Shown here one piece after another: positions 1-11,564 of a stretch of DNA of 64,000 nt. Every line of letters begins with the position of its first letter. Position 1 is the stretch's first letter. This DNA comes from Coriaria nepalensis (taxonomy: Eukaryota; Streptophyta; Magnoliopsida; Cucurbitales; Coriariaceae), in assembly GCA_027186245.1 (NCBI GenBank), contig CP114489.1:8129501-8193500 (forward strand), in the 5' to 3' direction. Made by a program: the position numbers and the translations under genes. Below the pieces are notes generated by a model. It worked only from the letters and a program-made list of their open reading frames with translations. It was not told where the DNA came from and did not search any database.

Positions 1-51
1 GTCTGCAGTCTCTATCCTGAAGCTATGTTCCTTTTCTCCTATTATTTGCAG

Positions 52-1341
52 CTTCTAGATCAAATTACTTTTGTGGATACTCCAGGGGTTCTATCAGGAG
101 AAAAGCAACGTACACAAAGAAGCTATGATTTCACTGGGGTTATTTCATGGTTTGCAGCAAAATGTGATCTTATTCTTCTTCTATTCGATCCCCATAAACT
201 TGATATCAGCGATGAGTTCAAACGTGTGATATCATCTCTACGTGGTCATGATGACAAGATCCGCGTGGTTCTCAATAAAGCAGACCAAGTTGACACTCAG
301 CAAGTAAGATGACTTATGCATTTACTTTAACTTACAATTGCAATTCACTCATTTTTATGACCACTCTTTACATGCCTATTTATCAATACACCTTTAGCTG
401 ATGAGAGTGTATGGAGCGCTGATGTGGTCTCTTGGAAAGGTGTTGAATACTCCGGAGGTGGTGCGAGTTTACATTGGGTGTGTTCTTTCACTCTTACGCT
501 GAAGTTTTTGAATGCCTAGACATTACAGCTTGTCTATGAATTTTAATTGTAATTCATCTTTCACCTTGGATGATAATGTGGTCCATGGATTAGTGCGTGA
601 TGATCTAGATGTTTCTTTTTGGCATTTCAGTGGCCAACAAAATGAAAAATATAAATGCAATTTTTTATAAGAAAATTATAGGTCAAATAATGGACATTGT
701 TCGTATTAATCCACTCTTGACTATCAGGTATACACCTCTAAATGTGTAAACAATTTATAGTTTTGATCTGAAGTTTAATCTGTTTGATCATAGCTTTCTT
801 TATTTCATCAGATCATTTAATGACAAGCCTGTGAATGAAGTGGCAGCTGGCCCAATTGGTCAAGATCTTTTTGAGAAAGAACAGGAGGACCTTCTAGCAG
901 ACCTCATTAACATCCCAAAGAAAGCCTGTGATCGTCGAATCAACGAATTTGTAAAACGTGCTAGAGCTGCTAAGATTCATGCTTATATTATTAGCCATCT
1001 TAAGAAGGAAATGCCATCTATGATGGGTAAAGCCAAGACCCAACAAAGGCTTATTGATAACCTCGAAGAAGAGTTTGGAAAGGTAAATTCCTTTCAGTAT
1101 ATATCTAACACATAATACATACATGAACTGACCATCGGATCTCTGTGGATTTCAGGTCCAAAGGGAGTATCATCTACCAGCAGGTGACTTCCCAAATGTG
1201 GAGCACTTCAGGGAGGTACTGAACGGTTACAACATTGATAAATTTGAGAAATTGAAGCCTAAACTGATTCAAGCTGTAGATGATATGCTTGCGTATGAGA
1301 TTCCAGAGCTTTTGAAGAACTTCAGAAATCCTTATGAATGA
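52..1341 (+). CDS. EHD: EH domain-containing protein (EHD1/EHD2-like), 3' part
   Basis: C-terminal 262 codons of a plant EHD ATPase, a dynamin-related protein that tubulates membranes in endocytosis and recycling. Exons read by splice consensus: 52-303, 398-477, 812-1082, 1156-1341 (stop TGA 1339-1341). The first exon follows an acceptor at 50-51. The G3 motif DTPG and the G4 motif NKAD are visible in it, so the GTPase-fold ATPase core is intact here. Exons 3-4 encode the helical domain, and the protein ends ...LLKNFRNPYE. Plant EHDs carry their EF-hand/EH domain at the N-terminus, so that domain and the P-loop lie upstream of base 1. No frameshift or premature stop is seen. Family assignment is secure; whether it is the EHD1 or EHD2 orthologue cannot be told from this part. 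Confidence 0.93.
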
Positions 1342-1715
1342 TAGTGTAAGGAAGCTAGTTGGCTAAATACTGGTTGATAGTGTTTTGTAATTTTCATGTT
1401 ATCATCTGAAACATATTTTATTAGTAATGCTCAAATGTATTCTTATTGAGCATTTTGAAACCAGAACGATGGCTATGTTGGAAGAGTTTGAATTTGAAGT
1501 TCGTCATATAAATTTGTGCTTTGATATTTTGTTAGGTTGATTATTAATATTGGACTTTTTTCTCTGGGTGATTTAGAAAGGTAACTAATTGACACTTTTT
1601 TCTCCGGTCAAAAGGTACCTAAGAAAAAAAAGAGAAACTATGATTAATTCTCAAACTTTACACAAATTATAATAAATAACCAAAATATTTTATAATTATA
1701 ATGAACATGAGATTG
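1342..1715. other. 3' flank of the EHD gene
   Basis: AT-rich sequence after the EHD stop codon, presumably the 3' UTR and then spacer. No coding similarity, repeat or RNA gene recognised. Confidence 0.4.
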
Positions 1716-1719
1716 AAAC

Positions 1720-2160
1720 CAATCTGGGTTCTTCGTGCAAACAAGCGAGATCTAAACTAGATTGATTCAAATTTAGTTCTTCATGCAAGAACTAAATCGA
1801 CTAGATTTGAATCTAAAATAGTTCTCGTGCGAGAACCAGATTTGAATCGTTCTGGTTTTGCATGAAGAACCATATTAGATTTGATCTAGGTTCTTCGCAC
1901 GAGGAACCCATATCAGGTTTAGACCTCGGTTCTTCGTGCGAAGAACCCGGATCGGGTTCGATATTGATTCTTTGTGTAAAAAATCCGGATCAAATTTGTT
2001 TCGGTTCTTTTCGCGAAGAATTTGGATCATGTTTGTTCCAATTTCTTCGCATAAAGAATCAAGATTGTTTCAATCAGTTTTCCACAAAGAGATATGATCG
2101 ATTAGATCGGTTTCCTGTTAAGAAACCGGATCATTTGGATTATTTGGATCTAAAATTAAT
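1720..2160. repeat. Array of short degenerate palindromes
   Basis: About nine imperfect copies, spaced roughly 35-45 bases apart, of a short palindrome whose best copy (1928-1947) has 9-base arms GGTTCTTCG / CGAAGAACC around TG. Other copies: about 1775-1793, 1821-1837, 1854-1871, 1889-1908, then weaker ones to 2109-2127. The spacers also resemble each other (GATTTGAATC / CCGGATC-like). The 100-codon open frame here is a by-product of the periodic sequence, not a gene. Origin unknown. Confidence 0.7.
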
Positions 2161-2164
2161 TTAG

Positions 2165-3130
2165 ATTAATTAAGAAGTTATTTTGGGAATAAAAATTCAT
2201 TTTTTTAAAATTAATGGGTGAGATGATATCGTATTGGATCCGATTAATAATTAAGAACCGGTACGTTAAAAAAATTTGGGGTTTGTTATATTTTTGGTGT
2301 AAGTTTTGGATGTCCATTATAGTTATAAGAGTTTTAGGTATTTATTATAGAACAAATAACCTGTATTTGTTATAATGAATACATTATAATCTAAATATAA
2401 TTTTGTGTATTTATTATAGTTATAAAATATTTTAAGATTCATTATAATTTATGTTAAAATTTAAAAGTTAATTATTATTTAAAAAAAATAACAATAAAGT
2501 ACCAGAATAAAATAAGCGAGAAAATAATTTGCCGCTCAAAATAATCCAACCAAGAGTTAAAGCAATAATTATGCCATCAAATAAAATACACAAAATTGAA
2601 GAACAATTAAAGCTCATATTCCTAATAAAATGTGATGAAATGTAATAGGTTGATCTCGTGATTAATCTGAGACATTGGATGAGTTCATTATGAATTCAAG
2701 AGCCAAGCATGCTCCTTGAGTTGTTACATTAATTTCAACTGATTAGCCCAGATAATAGTCGTCAGCTTATGAATAACTAATTATTGAATTAGTTGCCGCA
2801 GGATCTGAACAAGACAGGAAGACGAATTGAAAATTAAATCGATGAGTCTTGACTTATAAGGAGGTTCTTCTTTCAAAGGAGATTGTTCAATCATGAAGAC
2901 AACCATCTTTTTCATACTATGTTCTTTGAATTGTACTTGTGTTTGAATTTCGGTTTAATTAAAATTATAGAAGAGCTGTTCAAATCCGGTAGCACCGTGG
3001 AAGAATACATGTGTCCACAAGATGTGCAAGAAAAAATTGTTTCCTTGTGGGTTGCATTGGGAAAAAGGGTAAACATGTTTTCACAAGAATCGATAGATTG
3101 ATTTATTCTAATAGAGACTAAGTTGTTTTA
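2165..3130. other. AT-rich intergenic DNA
   Basis: Low-complexity AT-rich sequence and short open frames without recognisable similarity. It leads into the Ty3/gypsy relic that follows and its last few hundred bases may belong to the same element. No gene supported. Confidence 0.35.
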
Positions 3131-3139
3131 GCAAGGGAA

Positions 3140-3700
3140 TGACAACTCTCTTATGAGATGCCTTGAATTATTTGAAGGCATGAATATCTTAAAGGAGGCC
3201 CATAAGGGAATATGTGGATCGCACCTACTTGGACAAAAATTACGAAAGTTGATTAGGCGGTACAACATTTATTAGTTATCTTGAACGACTATATCTGATA
3301 TTTTAAAGCATTAGTATATGGTCATGATGTTATACTGTCTATAGAAATTCAACAGAATTCTTTAAGAAAAGCCCTACAAAATGATCTAAATCCCCCTGAA
3401 TTCTCTGAATCTATGCATATTTAGTTGGAGGATTTGGGATGAGAAAGATTCGTTGCATTCAATGCTTTGATGACTCATAATAATAGATGTTAGAGCCGAC
3501 TATAGAAGGGTGAAAGCTAAGTTATTTGCGATTGGAGACCTAGTCTACAAGGTACTGCTATTGATTGGACAGACAAGGGTATCAAAAGCTTACGGTAATG
3601 GCTCCTAATTGGGGAGGACCTTTCCAAGTATGACATTCAATCTCAAATAATACTTACTGGCAAGAAATTCTAGATTGTGTAATGCAATAAAGCTAATTAA
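3140..3700 (+). pseudogene. Ty3/gypsy integrase C-terminal relic
   Basis: Decayed polyprotein fragment in shifting frames. About 3170-3270 resembles the integrase zinc-binding region (HKGICGSHLLGQKL, compare the family's H-x-G-I-C-G-x-H). About 3320-3350 gives YGHDVILSIEIQ, like the YGxEAVIPVEI block late in plant Ty3 integrases. About 3515-3630 gives FAIGDLVYK and then MAPNWGGPFQV, like the conserved FxxGDLVLRK...LAPNWEGPYxV tail. Several stops and frame changes lie between, and the catalytic DDE core is not seen, so this is a truncated, dead copy. Confidence 0.75.
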
Positions 3701-4139
3701 TGACTTTTATTTGAATCATTACATCCTAACCACGAGCAAAAATGTATAACGAAGGGGATGTTTGGTTGCATAATTGTTCAATTGGTCATTATCAAAATAA
3801 ATAAGATACATGCAGTAATAGAAGTCAAACAATCACTATGGGATCATCCATTAGGCCGACCTAATAAAAGTCAAATATCCACTATAGGATTCGCCTAAAA
3901 AATCAGCCAATCATACAAAATCGCCTGAAGACATTTCCAGGCAGGATCAAGGCCTACAAGAATCTCCGTAGAGGTCACTATTGTATCTAAGTGTCGCTGA
4001 ATTTTGGGTTATCTTGAAACATCTCTTTCACTTTCTGACTAGTGTTCCTAATCAAACCACGACAAATTTCTCGATCCTCGGTAAGCGATAAGTGGGACCT
4101 CTGATCAGTGGTTCCAAAGAGTTACGACTCAAGCTTCTA

Positions 4140-4735
4140 ATTCAACTATCTAGGCCGATATCAATTTATACTCATTGCTCATCTGCTTGAAATTCTCATG
4201 AGCATCCTTAATCAAAGACTTTCTTTGGTCCGTTGTCCATAAAATTTGAAGCTTCCACTTTGGCTTTAGAGTGCTCCTTATGCAAAGCAGTAAGTCGCTT
4301 GATCTCATTAGCAATCTTCTTGAGTCTAATTCCTACCTAGTCAGAAATATGGTCAAAATAGTCTATATTTTCAAAATTTATCAAAATCTCTTCAAGTGTA
4401 AGGTTCATGCATGTGGAAGATATGCCTTGAAGTAGAAAAGCTTATAACTTGATCAGGAATAGATGGAACATTAGATGGAAAGGGAATGGTTCCCATGTAA
4501 TCAGTCATACATGATGAAGCTTTTGAATGATTAAAAGTTCTAAGGTATGATCAAAGTCCGAACCTTTGAACCTACCAGTTCCTTCATCTATGCCAAGAGA
4601 GGTAGGAAAACTAAATGAAGGGTGATGAGGAGAAATGGGTAATTGGGGAGAAGGAGTATTTTCTAACTAGGCTTCTTGAAGGGAAGAGAGCTCCATATGG
4701 CTACTCTCACCACTTGATACTGATTTGGACATCTT
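4140..4735 (-). pseudogene. Decayed ORF of unknown function
   Basis: On the minus strand a reading frame starting near 4732 (MSKSVSSGESSHMELSSL) runs about 200 codons with only about four stops, unusually few for this AT-rich DNA. It begins Ser-rich and ends in a charged, helix-prone stretch (near 4300: RLKKIANEIKRLTALHKEH). I infer a pseudogene, probably carried by or next to the retroelement at 3.1-3.7 kb. I do not recognise the family. The start region is duplicated at about 5017 on the same strand. Confidence 0.35.
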
Positions 4736-5260
4736 TTACTATAGATGATCGAATAAATAAAAGAAAGGCTAAATAAATAGATGAATCATGTTCTTTATTC
4801 CTCTTATTTTCATATTACTAAATAAGAGGAATAATAGGAGACATTTATTGATGTCAGAATTAATATTTATTTTTCATTTAACATATGATGAAAAGAAAGC
4901 TTAACATTAAATTAATGAAATCGGCCAAGAAAAAGGCGAAATATGCTAGAATAAGCCATGCTATCAGCCTTCCCTCCTTGGGCCACTCTTAACACTTGAT
5001 ACTGATTTGGACATCTTTTGTTATGGATGATTGAATATAGAAAAGAAAGATTGAATAAATAGAAGCATCGTGTCCTTTATTTATCCTCCTATTTTTAGAT
5101 TACTCAATAAAAGGAATAATATGAAGTATTTGTTGATGCCAAAATTAACATTTTTTTCATTTGACATATGATGAAAAGATAGCTTCATGTGAAATTAATG
5201 AAATCGGCCATGAAAAAGATGAAATAGGCCATGATATCGGCCTGCACCCTTAGACCGATC
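4702..5260. repeat. Tandem duplication, ~281-bp unit with hairpin
   Basis: Two direct copies, about 4702-4975 and 4983-5255, offset 281 bases; both contain ACTTGATACTGATTTGGACA followed by ATCTTTT, and both end near TTAATGAAATCGGCCA. The first carries a perfect 15-base inverted repeat (TTATTCCTCTTATTT / AAATAAGAGGAATAA, about 4796-4834), largely degraded in the second. Divergence of perhaps 15-20% by eye suggests an old duplication. Confidence 0.7.
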
Positions 5261-6570
5261 AGCCAAGGGGTGGTCGATCGGTCATATAGTTGCACGACCT
5301 TATTTTTTTTGTCATTTTTTTTATATTTTTAGGGACAAAATAGCAATATACAAAGATATTTTACTTGATTCTAGAGTATTCAAGCAATATATGAGGGAAG
5401 TTTTACCAAATTTAAGGGTATTTCGTTAAATTAGAAGGTACTTCATAAACAAGAATTGAAGATTGATTCATTCAAGGGGTTTTAAAACAAATCTAGGGGT
5501 TAATTTGCAAAAGGAATAGTTTCTTTGTCTTGTTATAGGGGCATTCCATCAAAGTAGCCCATTATTTAGTGGCCTAAAGGGAAAAATCAAAATTTTGAGA
5601 GGGATTTTCCAGTAATTGGATGCCTTGCCAACCAAGCAAATTGGCATGCCGCCCCAAGTCTCCGATGCTTATAAATAGAAACCTTGTTAAAGGGTAAAAA
5701 ACACAACACAACCTCCCCCGATCAACCAAACACCGATTCATCTCTCTCAGCCTAAAGTCTTGAAAGAAATCCTCTAATGGATTATCTTATTGCTCCGTAG
5801 GCCTCCTGCTTGCGTGATTCATCAATCATTCTTGATGCTTGAACCCTCAACTCGCCACAAAAATGCAATATACTTTTCCACTTGATGTTCAATAGATTTA
5901 GTATCGAAGATTAGTGTAACCGGTTAGCATTATATCATAATTCTTTTATCCTGTAATTCCAAGTTAGATCAATTTTCATTACGATATATGTCTTTGTTTT
6001 AAAAGGAAATATTTTTTATTTTACCTTGTCATTTAATTTAATGCATGTTATTTTACATTGTCTTTGATTTAATGCACCTTCTATTTATCTTATCTTTAAT
6101 TTACTTTTTTTTGGATAGAAAGATAGCGATTTGAAATATTAATTCTTTTTATTAACCGTGCGTTTGTATAGTTTGCATATCAAGAACTTCAAGTGATAAT
6201 CATATGGACTCGAAGATTTAAAAAGAACCTCTATAATTAGTCGTAAAGAAGAAGAGAAGTAAAGGAATTAGGTGTTTTGATTTTATCCCTAAGAGAATGA
6301 GGTAAACCGTAGTGAAATATGATGTGAGGGTGGACAAGTTCAAAATTATGATGGACACATGTAACACTAAATTTTATGATAGATGTTAGCTTTAAGACTT
6401 TGATAAGGATAAAAAATATGTAATAAAACAAAAATAAGATGATAATGTACATTATAAAGTGAAGATGATATTTGGTTACGTGGCATACTAACCAAACCGA
6501 CCACATCATTAGTATACTGAAAAGTCCTAAAAATAAATAATTTATGCTATAACTTATTTAAACTCTAATT
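5260..6570. other. Intergenic DNA, possible LTR remnant
   Basis: No coding similarity. Around 5670 there is a TATAAATAG box followed by a CA-rich, C-rich stretch to about 5760, which looks like the promoter/R region of a plant LTR, perhaps of the gypsy relic upstream. No second LTR found. The 6237-6509 open frame on the minus strand has no support. Confidence 0.25.
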
Positions 6571-6575
6571 TTATT

Positions 6576-6591
6576 CCCCCCCCCCCCCCCC
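6576..6591. repeat. Poly(C) tract, 16 bases
   Basis: Uninterrupted run of 16 C in otherwise AT-rich DNA. Confidence 0.9.
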
Positions 6592-6771
6592 ATTTTTCCC
6601 TTTAATCACAATTAAATTCAAAACTCAATTTTCATCACCAGCAAAGACCTCAAGCTCACCACCATAACCATGCCACCACTACACTGCCAATTACCATTCC
6701 TTCATTCACCTTCCTCCTTCTTCATCTATCTATCTCTAAGGAAAAAAATATGATATCATTATATCTAAATA

Positions 6772-6950
6772 GGTTTATAATATTATAAAAGAATGCCATA
6801 ATATTTTATTATTGAAACAATGTATATATAAGGATACATATATGCATACCTAGTTGTTAAGGAAATTACAAGAGATTTGTACATAATAATAATACATAAA
6901 TAAAGGCTTGATTGTAGGAGAGAATCATGGATTTGATATTTATGTAATAC
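6772..6950 (-). repeat. 3' LTR of the copia element
   Basis: About 180 bases matching 11565-11748, including shared ATTTTATTATTGAAACAATG and the following TATATAAGGATACATATATG. On the minus strand it sits just after the polypurine tract at 6949-6960 (GTGGGGGAG read on that strand). Confidence 0.85.
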
Positions 6951-7399
6951 TCCCCCACAAAATCGATGGGCCATCGGCAATAGAGATTTTGTCGCGCAAG
7001 GACTAAAAACCGAACTGACTAAGAGGCTTGGTAAGTAAATCTCAAAGTTTATCAATGGTCGAGATGTGAGAAAAAGTGAGGCAGCCTTTGGTGACAAGAT
7101 CTCGGACAAAGTGAATGTCGATAGAAATGTGTTTCATGCGAGAGTGCATTACCGAGTTGAGTGGTAGGTGTATGGCACCAATATTGTCACAGAAGAGGAG
7201 AGCAGGGCGTTTGAGCGGAATGAGAAGCTCAGAGAAGAGCTTTTGTATCCATCAAACTTCGGAGATGGTGCAAGCAAAAGCCGATATTCAGCTTCAGTGG
7301 AAGAGCAAGCAACTGCACGTTGTTTATGAGAGCTCTACATAATCGGATTACGACCGAGGAAGATGATAAATGCCGAAGTAAAGGTGTGATCGGTGGGAT

Positions 7400-8120
7400 T
7401 CCCAGCTCAATCATCATTAGAATAGGCAGTGAGAGTGAAATCAGTAGAACAACGGAGGAGTATGCCATGACCGGGTGTTCCCTTGAGATAACGAAGAAGG
7501 CGCTTAATGGTAGACCAATGTGTGAGTGTGGGAGCAACCATAAACTGAGCAAGACAACTTATCGGGAATGAGATATTCGGTAGGGTAAGAGTTAGATATT
7601 GGAGAGTACCTATAGCCTGATGATAGGCCGTAACATCAGGCGGCTCGAAAGAGTCAATCTTTGAAAAAGGGATAGATGGTGCCATTGGCGTGTGAAAATG
7701 ACGAGTACCATCCATCTTATAACAAGTTAACACGTCCAAGATGTATTTTTTTTAAGTGATAAAATTCCCCTCTCGACAAGATAGTACCTCAACACCTAGT
7801 AAATATGATAGGGGTCTGAGATCTTTAATGAAAAACTGAGAGGATAGTTGGCAAATAATTTGAGAGATGAGTGATGAATCAATTTCAGTGATTAGAAGGT
7901 CATCTACATAAATAAGAAAGTAGATGTAAGTTGATCCGGTGTGCATGTCAAAAGAGATGTATTAAATCGAGCTTGAGTGAAACTGAAGGAGAGAATAACA
8001 GAGCTGAGAGCGTGGTGCCAAGCACGACGAGCTTGCTTGAGGCCGTATAGAGATTTATGGAGCTTATAGACATGTGTAGGATGACAGGGATCAAGAAATC
8101 CTACCGATTGATACATGTAA
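7400..8120 (-). pseudogene. copia RT and RNase H relic
   Basis: Minus-strand frames give HVYKLHKSLYGLKQARRAWH (about 8010-8070), the YVDDLLIT box (about 7890-7915), YLLGVEV, and then YHQAIGTLQYLTLTLPNISF with HWSTIKRLLRYLKGTPGHGI (about 7440-7640). These are the diagnostic plant copia RT / RNase H blocks. The YVDD catalytic pair is still readable, but neighbouring segments lie in different frames. Confidence 0.9.
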
Positions 8121-8764
8121 ACTGTTTCGGTTAAGGTGTCGTAGAGAAAGGCGTTGTTAACATCTAGTTAACGAACAAACTAACCACACATGATAGCAAT
8201 TGAGAGGATTGTCCGGATAGTGATAGGCTTGATAACCGGACTAAATGTTTCGACATAATCTAAACCTGAACATTGATGAAACCCTTTTGTGAAGGCATGC
8301 TTTATAGCGAGTTATAGAACCATCTGTATATCACTTGATGCGAAAAACCCACTTGCATCCTATAAGATTACGAGCATGATCGGTAGGTATAAGATCCCAA
8401 GTGTCGTGGTGTTGGAGAGCCTTGAATTCCTCGAACATGGTGAGACGCCATTTAGGGTCCTCTATAGCCTAGGTAACACATGTGGTTTCAGTTGCAAGAG
8501 ATTGAGGATGCTTTGTGGCTGCATGGAGAACTTCAGTTTTGAAGATATTATTCATTGCCCTATTAGTCATGGAATGTTGTCGAGAGGGAGGAGGTTGGAT
8601 AGGAGATGAAGCAGTAGGGTTGGAAAAATGAGGAGAAGATGTAAATAGTAAGTTCTATAAGAGAGTATCGGTATAGGAGATGGGAAGGGATTATGCAACT
8701 GAAGGCCTGTGTAGGGCAGTGGGTTGCATTTCAAAAATGGCTAGACAGAAATGTGATGAAGGAA

Positions 8765-8885
8765 TGACATGTGGGGATATATCGACATGTGACGATGGAC
8801 TGACATTAGATGGACCGACATGTGAGGATGGATCGACATGTGATGGACCGACATGTGAGGATGGATCGACATGTGAGGAGGAACC
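8765..8885 (-). repeat. Minisatellite inside the copia polyprotein
   Basis: Head-to-tail copies, in 15-18-base half-units, of a sequence built on CGACATGTG(AGGATGGAT/ATGGAC). Read on the minus strand, two frames are open through it, giving His-Met-Ser-rich or His-Val-Pro-Ser-rich repeats. It lies between the integrase and RT regions. Confidence 0.75.
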
Positions 8886-8999
8886 ACATACATGAGGTGG
8901 CATAGCAATCTGTCCACTAGGAGGAGTCCTAGGAAAATTTTGCAGCAACGTGGAGAGGGAAAAAGTAGTGTTGAATTGATGAGGATGAAGCGACGGGAT

Positions 9000-9910
9000 A
9001 AGAAAACCCATTGAGAGTTAAGAGCCATGCATTTGTACGCGGATTGAGAAGTCGAGTCTCTAACAAACACACAAGGCCTAGATTTAGACTCAAGTTTATG
9101 AGTATTGTATGGTTTTAACCAAGGAAAACACAAACATCTGAAAACTCGAAGCTTGTGATAATTCGACAATTTGTTAAAGAGATAATCGTATGGGCTCTTG
9201 CCGTTAAGTAAAGAGGTAGGAGTTCAATTACGAAGATATTTTGTCAATTTGAAATCGAAAGCCTAATAGGAGAGTGGAAGGTGAGCTTGAGTGAGGAGTG
9301 TAAGGCCAGTAGTGATAACTTGATGGTGATGGCGTTCAATAGTACAATTATGTTGAGGAGTGTGAAGGGTTGTGGTGAACCAACTAATACCAAGGTGATT
9401 GAGAAAGTGTCGAAGACTGAGAAACTCACCCCCATTATCGCTGTAAAAATTTACAATTTTACGAGCAAAATATTTTTCAAGTAAAGTCTTATATTAGGGA
9501 AAGATGATAGTAACATGTGATTTAGTTTGAAGAGGAAAGAGCCAAGAGTATTTAGTAAAGTGATCAATGAGTAGTGAATATAAATGATGACCAGTAAGAA
9601 ATGGAACCTAGCTAGGACCCCAAACATCAGCATAAATGTATTGCAGAGGATGAGATCTAGTAAGTGGAGTATCCTGAAATGGCAAATGGTGACTTTTTTT
9701 TTGAATCACAAGTAATACAAAAATCTGAAATGGAAGAATTATCCTTTGCAATATGCAAACAAAATTTATTAATGAGAGAATAACTAATTTTGAATGGTAG
9801 ATGGCCAAGCCGTCGATGCCAACTAGAAAGCGGAACACGATCACCAAGGAATGTCGTCGGGTGGTGGTCTGAGCTAATAAATCGCATCCCTACAAGGCAC
9901 CCCATTGTGT
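9000..9910 (-). pseudogene. copia integrase relic
   Basis: Minus-strand frames show the GAG-pre-integrase block (WHRRLGHLPFKISYSLINK, about 9770-9850, then a C-x2-C zinc pair) and further integrase segments down to the LRVFRCLCFPW block (about 9130-9160), the copia counterpart of RVFGCLCFPxLRPY. Frames change repeatedly and stops intervene. Confidence 0.82.
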
Positions 9911-9989
9911 GATCCTTAATCTAAAATGAGAAGGATGAAATTCAAGCAACACATTATTTGATTTTGTAAAACCATGAACGAATAAAAAA

Positions 9990-10660
9990 TTTATATTAGC
10001 CGTAGGAACACATAATATAGTGGAGAGATGAAAAGTACGAGTTGAAAAACAAAGATGAGATGAGCTAATGTGAGAGATAGGAAGACATGTACCATCCATA
10101 ATATGAACTTCATCAATGCCATCATACTCAAAATGAATGGTGAGATTGCTAAGATCTGATGTGATGTTGTGCGAGGCAAAGTCATCCTTGGGGCTAGTAG
10201 GAGAAGCAATGGCAGAGTGAGTAGAGGCATGAAGTTTTCAACAAAAATTAGTAGTGTGACCTCGATAACCACACCATTGGCAAGAGGCGTTGGGATGGTC
10301 ATTAGAGGAACCAACTTGATGAGACTGACCACGACCGTGATAATGAGGACCACGACCACCACTAGAATAATGACCAGGACCACCATTTGTTGAGAGATGT
10401 CCATAATCCCGAGTAGACCCATGAGAAGTGACGTTGGAAGTGGCAACGAGAGAGGCAGCCACGATGTCAAGGCACTTAAGGTAAGCCTCATAAGCGACGA
10501 GTAATTCATAGAGTTCCTCAAAACAGTATAGAGGCACACGAGCCTGGATGGGGCCGACAATATCACATTAAGTAGCCCTTATACCATTAAGGACGTAAAG
10601 GGTGATATCGTCATCGGATAATGGTCAATTAATAGTGGCCAACTCATCCATTTTTTGCTT
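9990..10660 (-). pseudogene. copia gag and protease-region relic
   Basis: Minus-strand frame 10238-10537 carries a Gly/His/Ser-rich linker followed by a CCHC zinc knuckle, CQWCGYRGHTTNFC (C-x2-C-x4-H-x4-C), typical of Ty1/copia Gag. The preceding part resembles the end of the UBN2-type gag domain (YELLVAYEAYL). Two other frames in this stretch are shadows. Downstream on the minus strand (about 9990-10140) is the protease-like region, not clearly open. Confidence 0.8.
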
Positions 10661-11546
10661 TAATAATTTGAAGAAAAGTCGAGACAGAGGAGTCCTAGAA
10701 TTAGATCAACGTTATCTAAACGAACCCGTAACATACCATTTATTCATTAATTAAAATTTCAAGAATCAATTTGAATTTCAAGTGAAACCCCTTGAAGTAT
10801 TAACTAATGAAGTAGAAGTTATATTCTAAATGCACCATTTCGTTTTTTTTTATAATTTTTATAAACGAAGAAGGTCTATATATAATTTGAATATGATAAA
10901 GATTACCACATATAACAAAAAAATTTCTTTGTCGATTCCCTTTAGTCAAGCCTCTCGGTCTGTCATTATACCTCGAGAAGTAGAAAAAAATTACAATTCC
11001 TATCTTCATGCATAAGGATACTGGATTACCTAGTACAAAAGATTTTAAAATAATCACAAACCTCCCATTTTCTATTGCAATTTATGGATTATTTTATTAT
11101 ATGATGATTTTTTAACTTTCCATATGGCAGAGCATATGAGATTATCCTGTCGTAGCCAATGCACAAAAGCTAGAGAGGAAGCTATGTCGGTGCCTCGAGT
11201 TGGAGGAATGATCGAACCATCTAGATACCCGAGGAGATCATATCCGATGGAAAGAGCTTCACCTCGAGCTCATGACGGGAAATTGATCTGCGTTACTTGA
11301 AAAGGTAGCTACTGATACATGTTAATGGCGATGAGAGAGAGGCCAGTTGCAGTGGTGAGAGGAACTCTTTGAACAGCCATCGCAGTAGGAGGAGCAGGTT
11401 GAATGATGGCCGGTACATTGCCAGCGACAGCGGCACGAAGGGAAGCAGCAAGAGGGCAACAGAATCCATGAATCTTGCAGCGTGAAGGTCTAAGAAAAAA
11501 AGAAAAAGAAAAAGAAAGGAAAAGATGTAGAGTCTCGTTATAGAAG

Positions 11547-11560
11547 CTGCTCTTATACTA
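11547..11560 (-). other. Primer-binding site of the copia element
   Basis: On the minus strand TAGTATAAGAGCAG, two mismatches from the initiator-Met tRNA complement TGGTATCAGAGCAG, placed directly inside the 5' LTR. Confidence 0.75.
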
Positions 11561-11564
11561 TTAA

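Noticed and set aside
1862..2164. 100-codon open frame
   Set aside because: It is built from the periodic palindromes of the array; no domain, and its repetitive composition explains its openness.
7115..7342. + strand open frames across 7115-10393
   Set aside because: Antisense shadows of the minus-strand copia polyprotein, whose RT, integrase and gag motifs are recognisable.
8765..8885. CRISPR-like regular repeats
   Set aside because: Plant nuclear context, no unique spacers, units contiguous and inside a retrotransposon; a minisatellite is sufficient.
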